DNA of 13,781 bases from Halanaerobiales bacterium (GTDB lineage: Bacteria > Bacillota_F > Halanaerobiia > DY22613): the NCBI GenBank assembly GCA_023128035.1, contig JAGMES010000111.1, forward strand, positions 1 through 13,781, read 5' to 3'. Within the stretch, counting starts at the first letter, position 1. Each line of letters starts with the position of its first letter. The position numbers and the translations under genes were made by a program. Below the pieces are notes generated by a model. It did no database searches. It saw nothing but the letters and a program-made list of their open reading frames with translations, and was not told where the DNA came from. Positions 1 to 7,204 of the stretch are shown piece by piece.

Positions 1-54
1 TAATTTTGCCATCCTTTTTTGGACATGACTCGAAATTATGTCCGCCCGATTCAA

Positions 55-1074
55 TTATAATTGATCTAATTCAGGCCTAATATACCTAAGCCAAAAAAGC
101 TTAATCAATAAAATAATCGGTAAAACCATTAAAAATCCAGCAAGTCCAAGCAAACTTCCAGCAGCTAAAACCGAAATAATAATAATCACTGGGCTTAAAT
201 GTATCTGTCTGCTAATCAGTGAAGGAAAAACAACATTTGACGTTACTTGATTTATAAAAAATAAAACGATTGCTACTATTAATGCTGTTAATGGTGACTT
301 AATCAATGCTAGCAATATTCCTGGAACGGTAGCAATAATTGGCCCGAGAACAGGAATAAAATTTAATATACCACACAAGATTGCAACCACCAACGCGAAA
401 TCTACTCCTAAAAGTGTTAGAGTAAGCCAAGCAGAAACTGCAACCAATGCGGCAATAATCAGTTGACCTCGAAAATAACATGCTAATAATTTATTATATT
501 CTGTAAAAAAATCATGAATTTCTGAGTAATATGATTTTGGGAAAAGTGTATCAACTAATCCAGGAAAAAGTTTAAAATCTCGTAAAAAATAATAAAAGAG
601 TAAAGGAATAAAAATTAGACTTGAACCAAAGCCTTGAACTTTTTGAGAAATTAGATTTAAAATAGTAGTTGATATTTTTGCAATATTTTCTCCGAATTGC
701 ACCAAATAACTCTCTAAATCTAATATCTCTAATATTTTAGAATCACTTGTATTAATCATATTAACAATAGAATCATATATTGTAGGAATCTCTTTCACAA
801 ACTGAATGGCTTGTGAGACTAATTGTGGAATTAATTGAGAAAAAAGAAAAATACAAATTGCTAAAGCAATGATAAAAATAATAAAGATAACAAGATTTCG
901 ATTGACTTTACGATCTGTAAAAAAGGTGACAGTTGGTAAACAAAGGTAAGCTAGAAAACCTGCAATTAAAACATAAGTCGTAACATTTGGTAAATACTTA
1001 ATAAAAATAAAAAGCAACAAGATAATACCAAAAATAACGAAGGTTGTTGGATATTTTCGTAAAATTTGATACAC
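55..1074 (-). CDS. AI-2E family transporter (putative permease)
   Basis: This 339-residue membrane protein has the architecture of the AI-2E/PerM exporter family. There are three hydrophobic helices in the first ~85 residues (about 12-28, 33-50 and 60-82). An amphipathic region of about 60 residues follows, then the family-typical segment P-L-L-F-Y-Y-F-L-R-D near residue 160, then four or five further helices to the C-terminus. Family members include the E. coli AI-2 exporter TqsA, but most members have unknown substrates or act as ion antiporters, so no substrate is assigned. Translation starts at a GTG, about 9 nt after AAGGGGG; no better ATG is present. It lies 70 bp downstream of the U32 gene on the same strand, with no convincing terminator between them, so co-transcription is likely. 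Length is normal for the family. Confidence 0.88.
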   Translation of the reverse strand: MYQILRKYPTTFVIFGIILLLFIFIKYLPNVTTYVLIAGFLAYLCLPTVTFFTDRKVNRNLVIFIIFIIALAICIFLFSQLIPQLVSQAIQFVKEIPTIYDSIVNMINTSDSKILEILDLESYLVQFGENIAKISTTILNLISQKVQGFGSSLIFIPLLFYYFLRDFKLFPGLVDTLFPKSYYSEIHDFFTEYNKLLACYFRGQLIIAALVAVSAWLTLTLLGVDFALVVAILCGILNFIPVLGPIIATVPGILLALIKSPLTALIVAIVLFFINQVTSNVVFPSLISRQIHLSPVIIIISVLAAGSLLGLAGFLMVLPIILLIKLFWLRYIRPELDQL

Positions 1075-1144
1075 GTCTTAAATCCCCCTTTATACTCATA
1101 CAAACAATAATAGTTCTTAGAACAATTTTTTGATGAATACTTCT

Positions 1145-3643
1145 CTATTCTACACCACGATAAAAATGTCCTTTAGTAAAACCCTTTTTTTGCATTCTCT
1201 TTACTAATTCCTTTATCTCTATTGGAAAAGGCTGTATTGGTTCTTTCAACCTTGATAAATAAGCTCTTACCATTTCAAGTCCTTCATTTTGGTTTTCTAT
1301 AGTTAAATCCATTCTTAGAACAGAAAAATTCATCTTCATAATTTCTTCTAATTGCTCCAATAAAAATAGAGGTCGTGAATTTAAAATCACACTCTGACAT
1401 CTTCTGCAGTCAGTTAATATCGGAAAATCCATCCTCTTACGATCTCGAAGAACGTAAGAGGCCTTTGAACGGCCTGAAAAGCTACATGGGCGATTTTCAG
1501 TCATTCCACCCTCAACAGCACCTATTGGACAATAAGAACTGATCATGGCAGGCAAATAACCATAGACAATCACATCTTTCCCAATCTCCCCCCATTGAAC
1601 CAAATTTCCTATCTCTTTTAAATTCAATTCAGGTGAAATGGTAACACTATTTGCTCCAGTTTGTTGCCAATAATCTAGAGTGTAATGATTAAAAACATTT
1701 AATGAATAATCAACAATATATGGTTTTGAAAAGTCTTTTAAAACTTCTGCTTCACCTAAATTTCCAACAATAAATCCATCTAACAATGACTCTTCTAAAG
1801 AGTTTACCTTCTCTTTGACTCTTATCATTTCATCATTATGTGCAATTCGTGGCAGGACGGCAAATATTTTTACATCTTCTTCTTTTGAAAGTTTTTTTAA
1901 ATCTTCTATTCTTCTCTTATTTAAACGTTCAAGATCAAGATAAAGTCTGTGAACCCCTAAATTAATGAACTGACTAGGTTCAAAATGTGGCCCTTTTAGA
2001 TAGACTGCCAGTTCTTTCTTAATGCTCGAATTATCTTTTACTTTATCAGGTAAGGGCATAACTTGATCATTGGTATAATTACCAGAACGTGAATTTCTAA
2101 ATTTGGAAATTCGAGCTTCAATCATTCTGTCTACTGCTTTTCTCCGCAAGGCATTTAATTTGGAGATGGGCACAAAAATATTTTCATTCATTTCAACACT
2201 CAAATCCACAAGACAGAAAGGTTGATTCCCTAATTTACTAATCTGTTCCTCCACCTTTTCTTTAGATAAAGGTTGTTTTTTAGCTCTTTCAACTTTTTCA
2301 TCACTCTCTACTTGAATACAAATCCCTGATTGATCTCTTAGCTCAAAAGAAATTACCTCTTCAGGCTGAAGTCGAATTTTTCCAAAGAGATCAATTTTAC
2401 GCTGATAAATGTTAGAAAAAGTCTGTGATAGTTCATCAAGCATACTCTTCTTAGATGTCCTATAAACAGGATCACCTGGCATGACCTTCCCTCTTATTGG
2501 AACACTAATTAATCCTTTAGAAAATTGAATAGAATGAATCTGAGTACCAGGATTTTCTCCCTGATCAGTCCAAATTTCAATCCCATCACCAGATTCTAAA
2601 TCCCCAGTCAATTTTATTTTACAAATATTACGCCGTGAATCATAAGATACTACTTCGCCAATCCTAATCCCCCAATTCTTAGGCCGTAAGTAACTCATCA
2701 TCGAACTACCTTTCTTGCCCATATAGTAACCATCAGAAAATCCACCCCGATTAAAAATCTGATGAAGCATTTCTATATCTTCTGGGGAAACCTGATAACT
2801 CTCAGAATTTTTTAATGCTAAATCAATATATTTTCGATAAATTTTTGTCACAGCCGCAGCATATTCTGAGCGTTTCATCCGTCCTTCAATTTTTAAAGAC
2901 CTAATTCCTGCCCTGATTAAACTAGGTAATATGTCTAAAGTAGAAATATCTTTTGGGCTTAAAAGATAATGGCCTCTTATATCAGAATGAACCTGCTTAT
3001 TGTTTTTATCATCCGCACTTGTGCACATGAGTGTATAGGGTAAACGGCATGGCTGTGCACAACGACCACGATTTCCACTCCGTCCTCCTATTAAGCTACT
3101 CATTAAACATTGACCAGAATAACTAACACAGAGGGCACCATGAATGAAAGTCTCTACTTCCAAAGAAGTACCTTCAACAATCTCTTTAATCTCTTCAATT
3201 GACAATTCTCTAGCTAACACCACTCTTGAAAATCCCAATTCTTCCAGATACTTTGCACCGTCTAGATTATGTATAGTCATCTGTGTACTCGCATGAAGTT
3301 CTAAGTCAGGAAAAGTCTGGCGAATAAGCTGAGCCAATCCCAAATCTTGAAGAATTACTCCATCTACACCATCATCATACAAATCTCCAATAAAATCTCG
3401 CACTGGTGAAAGTTCTTTATCTTTATAAAGTGTATTAATAGTTACATAAATCTTTACCCCATACAGATGCGCGTAATCTAAAGCTTTTTGTAGTTCTTCT
3501 CTATTAAAATTTTGAGCATATGCTCTTGCTCCAAAAGATTTTCCTCCCAAATAAACAGCATCACAACCATTTTGAACTGCTGCATATAAGCTCTCCATAT
3601 TACCGACAGGTGCTAAAAGTTCTGGTTTTACTCTGTAATTCAT
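1145..3643 (-). CDS. U32 family peptidase / RlhA-like rRNA hydroxylation protein
   Basis: This is an 832-residue member of the long U32 'collagenase-like' family. The N-terminal TIM-barrel-like domain begins P-E-L-L-A-P-V-G-N. The U32 signature lies at residues 164-182 (E-T-F-I-H-G-A-L-C-V-S-Y-S-G-Q-C). Four cysteines are visible there, C172, C179, C195 and C199, the pattern of the RlhA/TrhP branch. In E. coli, RlhA is required for hydroxylation of 23S rRNA C2501, so RNA modification is a more likely role than proteolysis. That assignment comes from the family, not from this sequence. The middle part corresponds to the DUF3656-type insertion. A C-terminal domain carries a second cysteine set (C705, C720, C746, C749), as in the longest family members. 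The start codon is preceded by a weak GGGG site. The AI-2E transporter gene follows 70 bp downstream. Confidence 0.88.
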   Translation of the reverse strand: MNYRVKPELLAPVGNMESLYAAVQNGCDAVYLGGKSFGARAYAQNFNREELQKALDYAHLYGVKIYVTINTLYKDKELSPVRDFIGDLYDDGVDGVILQDLGLAQLIRQTFPDLELHASTQMTIHNLDGAKYLEELGFSRVVLARELSIEEIKEIVEGTSLEVETFIHGALCVSYSGQCLMSSLIGGRSGNRGRCAQPCRLPYTLMCTSADDKNNKQVHSDIRGHYLLSPKDISTLDILPSLIRAGIRSLKIEGRMKRSEYAAAVTKIYRKYIDLALKNSESYQVSPEDIEMLHQIFNRGGFSDGYYMGKKGSSMMSYLRPKNWGIRIGEVVSYDSRRNICKIKLTGDLESGDGIEIWTDQGENPGTQIHSIQFSKGLISVPIRGKVMPGDPVYRTSKKSMLDELSQTFSNIYQRKIDLFGKIRLQPEEVISFELRDQSGICIQVESDEKVERAKKQPLSKEKVEEQISKLGNQPFCLVDLSVEMNENIFVPISKLNALRRKAVDRMIEARISKFRNSRSGNYTNDQVMPLPDKVKDNSSIKKELAVYLKGPHFEPSQFINLGVHRLYLDLERLNKRRIEDLKKLSKEEDVKIFAVLPRIAHNDEMIRVKEKVNSLEESLLDGFIVGNLGEAEVLKDFSKPYIVDYSLNVFNHYTLDYWQQTGANSVTISPELNLKEIGNLVQWGEIGKDVIVYGYLPAMISSYCPIGAVEGGMTENRPCSFSGRSKASYVLRDRKRMDFPILTDCRRCQSVILNSRPLFLLEQLEEIMKMNFSVLRMDLTIENQNEGLEMVRAYLSRLKEPIQPFPIEIKELVKRMQKKGFTKGHFYRGVE

Positions 3644-3730
3644 TCCATTACAACCCCATTCTATTCAAATTACCCTCTTATGCTAGTATTTCGATTTATG
3701 AGTGTATAATCCTTTTCAAAAGAAAATTTA

Positions 3731-3866
3731 TTTAACGGCATTTCAGAAGGAGGTTTTCAAAGCGGTTTTCAGAGAGAAGTCCCACTCCTCTATTGATGGA
3801 GGTAGAAGTCTTACAATAATTTCAAAATTCAGTGGTGGTTCCAAATCTCCTTCTGAAGCCGTTAAA
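3731..3866. mobile_element. 136-bp inverted-repeat element, possible IS200/IS605-derived remnant or MITE
   Basis: The segment is bounded by imperfect terminal inverted repeats. The left end reads TTTAACGGCATTTCAGAAGG (continuing AG) and the right end, reverse-complemented, reads TTTAACGGCTTCAGAAGGAG; they differ by a 2-nt indel. Inside is a short hairpin, CCTCTAT TG ATGGAGG (about 3786-3801), flanked by direct copies of AGAAGTC. Read on the plus strand, the left third is an open stretch ending R-E-V-P-L-L-Y and a stop. That looks like the tail of an IS605-type TnpB gene followed by its structured right end. No target duplication is visible, which also fits that family. No transposase is present, so this is a remnant or a non-autonomous copy. 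The IS605 link rests on remembered similarity and is uncertain; the inverted repeats are directly visible. Confidence 0.5.
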
Positions 3867-3872
3867 CTTAAG

Positions 3873-3894
3873 AAATAATAACTTGTTATTATTT
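3873..3894. repeat. 10-bp perfect inverted repeat
   Basis: AAATAATAAC and GTTATTATTT form a perfect 10-bp stem around TT. Flanking TTAAG and CTTAA extend the symmetry with a 3-nt bulge. It sits just outside the inverted-repeat element and 40 bp from the terminator of the 54-residue gene. It could be a second terminator or part of the element; it is too AT-rich to tell. Confidence 0.4.
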
Positions 3895-3934
3895 CGACTT
3901 AATAAATTTGATTTTAAATAGCTCTATATAAGAT

Positions 3935-3964
3935 AAAAGTAGTGCTCATTTGAGCACTACTTTT
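3935..3964 (-). terminator. Rho-independent terminator of the 54-residue gene
   Basis: AAAAGTAGTGCTCA and TGAGCACTACTTTT form a perfect 14-bp stem with a 2-nt loop. The stem begins 3 nt past the TAA stop of the small gene, and on the minus strand the hairpin runs into TTTTATCTTATAT. The structure is symmetrical and could also act on the plus strand. Confidence 0.8.
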
Positions 3965-3967
3965 AAA

Positions 3968-4132
3968 TTACGCTTCATCTGCAATTTTTACATTTTCCTT
4001 ACGAATACTTAAAACTTTAAAGTTTTTATTGTTGACAATACGATAAGTTGTTTTGTTAATCTTAATTACAACTCCTTCTTCCCAATGGCCAAGAACATTC
4101 TTATAAAGTATTCTATTGTCTACTTGTATCAA
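3968..4132 (-). CDS. 54-residue hypothetical protein with TTG start
   Basis: I do not recognise the family. The protein begins M-I-Q-V-D-N-R-I-L-Y and ends K-E-N-V-K-I-A-D-E-A. It is an alternation of short hydrophobic and charged stretches (V-V-I-K-I-N, Y-R-I-V-N, F-K-V-L-S-I) that looks like a small all-beta fold of the SH3 or Tudor kind. It has no signal peptide, membrane helix or cysteine. The TTG start is chosen because AAAGGAGGG lies at the right distance upstream and no ATG or GTG is available near it. The gene is a complete single transcription unit: TTTACA-17-TATAAT promoter, strong ribosome binding site, ORF, and terminator 3 nt after the stop. That architecture is the best evidence that it is real and well expressed. 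A small nucleic-acid-binding protein is possible but unproven. Confidence 0.78.
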   Translation of the reverse strand: MIQVDNRILYKNVLGHWEEGVVIKINKTTYRIVNNKNFKVLSIRKENVKIADEA

Positions 4133-4215
4133 CTTATAGCACCCTCCTTTCAGTAAAACTGAACAAATACTTTTAAAAGTATTTTATTTTCGTTATAAAC
4201 CTGCCTTTACAAAAC

Positions 4216-4244
4216 ATTATAACACATATCCATCTAAATGTAAA
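4216..4244 (-). promoter_or_regulatory. Sigma-A promoter of the 54-residue gene
   Basis: Reading the minus strand, TTTACA (4239-4244) and TATAAT (4216-4221) are separated by exactly 17 bp. This is a near-consensus housekeeping promoter. Transcription would start around 4208-4210, leaving a leader of about 75 nt before the TTG. Confidence 0.75.
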
Positions 4245-4276
4245 ATTATAAATAAACTTTTTTCGTTAGCCAAAAT

Positions 4277-4309
4277 AAATAGAATATATACATAAATATT
4301 ATTCTATTT
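4277..4309 (-). terminator. AT-rich hairpin, candidate terminator after the HD-GYP gene
   Basis: AAATAGAATA and TATTCTATTT form a perfect 10-bp inverted repeat with a 13-nt loop. It lies about 60 bp past the stop of the HD-GYP gene and before the next promoter, and on the minus strand it is followed by TTTATTTT. The stem is weak, so the role is tentative. Confidence 0.35.
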
Positions 4310-4369
4310 TATAATTACTATTTATAATTAAAAAACAAAGCCAAAAAATTATAGCTCTATCTTATTGAG

Positions 4370-5536
4370 TTACACACATTTCAAAAATAACTCTGCCAAT
4401 TCTGGGTCAAACTGTTTTCGACGACAAAGCCAGATTTCTTCCTTGGCATCTTCCCTAGTCATAGGTGGTTTATATACCCTATAAGTAGTCATAGCATCAA
4501 AAGAATCAGCTATTGTTATAATTCTAGCAAAAAGCGGAATATCTTTATAGGTAACTCTATCTGGATATCCCCTACCGTTAAAATATTCATGATGGTGACG
4601 TACAGCTTCAATAATCCTTGGGGAAAATCGAGCTTTTTTCAAAAGCTTGGCTCCTGTTACAGGATGCTGCTTTATCAAAGTAAATTCACTGTCAGATAAT
4701 CGACTTGGTTTATTTAAAACATTATCAGGAATACCTATTTTCCCAATATCATGAAGCAAAGCTGCATAACGTAACTCTTTAATCTGTTCATCCTGAAAAT
4801 TCATCATCTCAGCAAGAAGATTGGAATAATTCATAACATTAAATGAATGATTAGCAGTATAATTATCTTTTAAGTCCAAAACCAACGCTAAAGTATCCAA
4901 CAAACCATTGTTTAATTCCTGAAGTTCTTTTATAGTATCTTTCACAAGAAATTGTTTTTCGATAGAATTTACTGTAGATACAATCATACCTAAATTATGA
5001 ATATGAGTTTCATCAGCAGGGCCAGAAATACTAAGACACCCAATAAGCTCGCCATCTGAAGAATGAATCGGTGCAGCAGACCCAGTCCATGTGTGATTAC
5101 TCTTTAAATAATGCTCTTCTCCTTGTACTTGAATAGGTCCATTAATGTATAAGGATGTGCCAATAGCATTTGTTCCAATATAACGTTCAGAAAAATTACT
5201 TCCTGGAATCATATTCCAATTGGTCAGTTGACCGATAAAAGCTGGATTGGCCAGAGTTTTTAAGATATACCCTTCTCTATCAGCAAGAATGATAACAAAT
5301 CTGGAACCTTTAATGAATTTGTAAAGATCTTCCATCAATGGTGTCGCCACCTGCAATAATTTAGAATTATCACGTAATAACAGGTGTAAATCCCCAGGTG
5401 ATAATTTTGGCCCTGACATAGCATAGGGATCTATACGTGAGATTTTACAGCGAAGCCAGGATTCAAAAACGGGTTCCCTAATAATCGACGTATTTAATTT
5501 TTCAGAATTAATAAATTTTTTCCATATATGGAGCAT
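4370..5536 (-). CDS. GAF-domain (AcoR-type sensor) HD-GYP phosphodiesterase
   Basis: This 388-residue protein has two modules. Residues 1-195 match the input half of AcoR-type sigma-54 activators: an N-terminal E-S-W-L-R-C-K-I-S-R-I-D-P segment (about 25-37), then a GAF domain with E-R-Y-I-G-T-N-A-I-G-T-S (about 117-128) and a G-S-A-A-P-I-H-S-S-D-G-E-L-I-G core. A short helical linker (about 196-215) leads to an HD-GYP domain. The catalytic residues are present: H230, L-H-D-I-G-K (H262/D263), H291, H-H-H (314-316), N-G-R-G-Y-P (320-325) and A-D-S-F-D (343-347). It should hydrolyse cyclic di-GMP in response to a small ligand bound by GAF; ligand and output are unknown. The AAA+ and helix-turn-helix parts of AcoR are absent. 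The start has AGGAG 9 nt upstream. A stronger AGGAG site further upstream drives an overlapping 20-codon ORF (5494-5556). Confidence 0.88.
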   Translation of the reverse strand: MLHIWKKFINSEKLNTSIIREPVFESWLRCKISRIDPYAMSGPKLSPGDLHLLLRDNSKLLQVATPLMEDLYKFIKGSRFVIILADREGYILKTLANPAFIGQLTNWNMIPGSNFSERYIGTNAIGTSLYINGPIQVQGEEHYLKSNHTWTGSAAPIHSSDGELIGCLSISGPADETHIHNLGMIVSTVNSIEKQFLVKDTIKELQELNNGLLDTLALVLDLKDNYTANHSFNVMNYSNLLAEMMNFQDEQIKELRYAALLHDIGKIGIPDNVLNKPSRLSDSEFTLIKQHPVTGAKLLKKARFSPRIIEAVRHHHEYFNGRGYPDRVTYKDIPLFARIITIADSFDAMTTYRVYKPPMTREDAKEEIWLCRRKQFDPELAELFLKCV

Positions 5537-5576
5537 ATTTCTTCACTCCTACTCATTATTTCTCCTTCATCTTCTT

Positions 5577-5606
5577 ATTTTAACATATTTTGATCAGTTT
5601 TTCCAA
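5577..5606 (-). promoter_or_regulatory. Candidate sigma-A promoter of the HD-GYP gene
   Basis: On the minus strand, TTGGAA (5601-5606) is followed after 18 bp by TAAAAT (5577-5582), about 40 bp upstream of the start codon. Both hexamers match 4 to 5 of 6 consensus bases. Confidence 0.45.
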
Positions 5607-5765
5607 TAAGATTTTTTAAAAATTAGTAATAGTTTTTCTATCTAATTTCTATCAATTAAGCATTGTACATAAAATTTTATAGATTTCATTAATTGAATAG
5701 ATATAAAAAATTATAAAATACTAAATAATAAATAGTAAATAGTTTACTTTAAGGGGGTTTGTCAA

Positions 5766-5855
5766 ATGCATAAGGTTTTAACAAATCGTAAACTCAGCTA
5801 TATTGAGGATACTTTGCAAGAAGAACTATTATTAATTAAACAATTTAACCTATAA
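5766..5855 (+). pseudogene. 29-codon ORF resembling the N-terminus of a small spore-coat protein, probably truncated
   Basis: A strong ribosome binding site (AAGGGGG, 8 nt spacing) precedes an ATG. The ORF encodes M-H-K-V-L-T-N-R-K-L-S-Y-I-E-D-T-L-Q-E-E, then L-L-L-I-K-Q-F-N-L and a stop. The pattern L-T-x-R/K-x-L-x-Y-I-E-D-x-L-x-x-E-x-L-x-I-K resembles the start of small CotF-like coat proteins of Clostridia. From memory, these continue for another 30-40 residues after 'K-x-x-x-Y-A'. Here the frame closes exactly where that continuation is expected, and a terminator follows 4 nt later. The simplest reading is a 3'-deleted coat gene; a genuine 29-residue peptide remains possible because the expression signals are intact. 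If real, it is the only sporulation-linked feature in the window. It is transcribed divergently from the HD-GYP gene and convergently with the cobalamin-binding protein gene. Confidence 0.5.
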
Positions 5856-5859
5856 AATT

Positions 5860-5887
5860 AAAGACCACTCAATTATGAGTGGTCTTT
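5860..5887. terminator. Bidirectional terminator between the spore-coat-like ORF and btuF
   Basis: AAAGACCACTCA and TGAGTGGTCTTT form a perfect 12-bp stem with an ATTA loop. It lies 4 nt past the plus-strand stop and 8 nt past the minus-strand btuF stop, so it can serve both convergent genes. The T-tail is better on the minus strand (TCTTTAATTTTAT). Confidence 0.85.
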
Positions 5888-5895
5888 AACATTAA

Positions 5896-6780
5896 TTAAA
5901 ATAATTCTGGATGAATAACACGAACAATTTCTTCTAAACCATCGACCAATCTTGGACCAGGCCGATTTACATTGTTAGCATTAATTACATAAACTCTTTC
6001 TGTTTGAACAGCTTTAATCTGGTCATAAGCTGGACGCTCATAAATATTTCCTGGTCCTGACCATTGATCTTCTGTAGCGATATAAACATCTGGGTTTTTG
6101 AGCAATAAAGACTCTAAGTTATACACAGGCCATGGGCCAATTGCATCAATTGCAACATTCACTCCTCCTGCAAGAGTAATCAAATCATTGATAAATGTAT
6201 CTTTACCAGCAGTATATAATGGGTCATGCCATACTTCCCAGAAAACCTTTGGCCGTTCGGCACCTTTAACCAACTCAGTGACTGCTTGAACTCGATTTTT
6301 CATCTCTTCACGTAATTCAATAGCCTGAGCTTCTGCACCTGTAACCTTACCAATTTCCCAAATTGTAACTAGTATTTCATCAATTGTCTGAGGATCATAA
6401 CCAAGAACTGGAATACCAAAACTTCTAATCTGTTCGATCAATTCTTGAGGATTACCAAAAGACGCCAGAACAAGATCTGGATTTACAGCCATAATCGTTT
6501 CCACGCTAGGCTCACTATAACCACCTACACTAGGAATATTAGCTACTTCTACAGGATAATCACAAAAATCAGTCCGACCTACAACCCTATCACCTAAACC
6601 TAATGCAAAAAGTATTTCCGTATGACTAGGAGCTAGGGAGACGATCCTCAACGGCTTTCTAGTAATCATAGATACTTTATCTGTGTCATCTTTAACTTTC
6701 ATCGGATAACTTGCTTCAACAGCCATAGCAAACAACAAAACAAACAAGCAAATAAAAATCGTAATATTTCTTTTTCTCAT
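5896..6780 (-). CDS. btuF: Periplasmic/extracellular cobalamin-binding protein (BtuF-like)
   Basis: This 294-residue protein is a helical-backbone metal-receptor type binding protein. A signal peptide covers residues 1-23 (R-K-R, a hydrophobic core, then A-V-E-A and S-Y-P). The first lobe starts with R-I-V-S-L-A-P-S-H-T-E-I-L-F-A-L-G-L, followed by V-G-R-T-D-F-C-D-Y-P and S-V-G-G-Y-S-E-P-S-V-E-T-I, the BtuF-type pattern. There is no lipobox cysteine, so the protein would be soluble rather than membrane-anchored. That is unusual for a monoderm and fits a diderm periplasm. The cobalamin riboswitch and terminator directly upstream identify corrinoids as the substrate and imply repression when B12 is sufficient. 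GAGGTG lies 6 nt before the ATG. No btuC/btuD permease or ATPase genes are adjacent, so it must work with a transporter encoded elsewhere. Confidence 0.88.
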   Translation of the reverse strand: MRKRNITIFICLFVLLFAMAVEASYPMKVKDDTDKVSMITRKPLRIVSLAPSHTEILFALGLGDRVVGRTDFCDYPVEVANIPSVGGYSEPSVETIMAVNPDLVLASFGNPQELIEQIRSFGIPVLGYDPQTIDEILVTIWEIGKVTGAEAQAIELREEMKNRVQAVTELVKGAERPKVFWEVWHDPLYTAGKDTFINDLITLAGGVNVAIDAIGPWPVYNLESLLLKNPDVYIATEDQWSGPGNIYERPAYDQIKAVQTERVYVINANNVNRPGPRLVDGLEEIVRVIHPELF

Positions 6781-6825
6781 AGCTTACACCTCACATATAA
6801 ATTTGTCCAAAGTAAGTCCAAACAT

Positions 6826-6859
6826 AAAAATCTCGCCCCTTATAATGAAGGAACGAGAT
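6826..6859 (-). terminator. Riboswitch-controlled terminator upstream of btuF
   Basis: On the minus strand, ATCTCGTTCCTT pairs with AAGGGGCGAGAT (12 positions with one internal mismatch and a wobble), followed by TTTTTATG. It lies between the cobalamin aptamer and the btuF ribosome binding site, the expected place for the expression platform of an OFF switch. Confidence 0.8.
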
Positions 6860-6899
6860 CACTTTTTGGTCATCTCACCACCATCCCCTTTCACTCGAA

Positions 6900-7085
6900 G
6901 GTCTGTAGATTTCTGAATTGGCAGGTCTCCTGGCTATCAGATCATAGCTTCCTTTTACCTTCCCCAAATTCGAGTGATATTTTAAAGGTTGCTCCCTGAT
7001 TACAGTGGCGGGACCGCGTTGTAACGGGTAGTTAGTGTAACTCTACCCATTCATTCTTCCCTTTTAAGATCTTAGCAAAACTGGA
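6900..7085 (-). promoter_or_regulatory. Cobalamin riboswitch (aptamer)
   Basis: The minus strand carries the B12 box AGCCAGGAGACCTGCC at 6920-6935, an exact match to the conserved element. Upstream on the same strand are the conserved core CCGCCACTGTAATC (about 7000-7013), AAAGGGAAGAATGAATGGG, and the 5' part near GGGGGTGACTCC. Boundaries are approximate. A 9-base segment just 3' of the aptamer (6891-6899) is perfectly complementary to one inside it (6969-6977), a possible switching pairing. Ligand binding should favour the downstream terminator and lower btuF expression. Confidence 0.92.
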
Positions 7086-7204
7086 GTCACCCCCAGAATA
7101 ACCTTGATCACCAAATTCAGCTTTCGTTTTTTATCTGTCCTTAATTTATATTCTGTAATATGGATAGAATTCCTGCTATCCACTAAAATTATTTCCACGA
7201 TTTA

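Noticed and set aside
1..54. GGACAT...ATGTCC hairpin downstream of the AI-2E gene as a terminator
   Set aside because: The stem is only 6 bp with an 11-nt loop, and there is no T-tract on the minus strand.
3520..3735. 71-codon plus-strand ORF
   Set aside because: It lies antisense to the conserved N-terminus of the U32 gene, lacks a ribosome binding site and resembles no protein.
7161..7182. TGGATAG/CTATCCA hairpin as the GNAT terminator
   Set aside because: The stem is only 7 bp with an 8-nt loop and no T-run on the minus strand; it may belong to the riboswitch promoter region instead.
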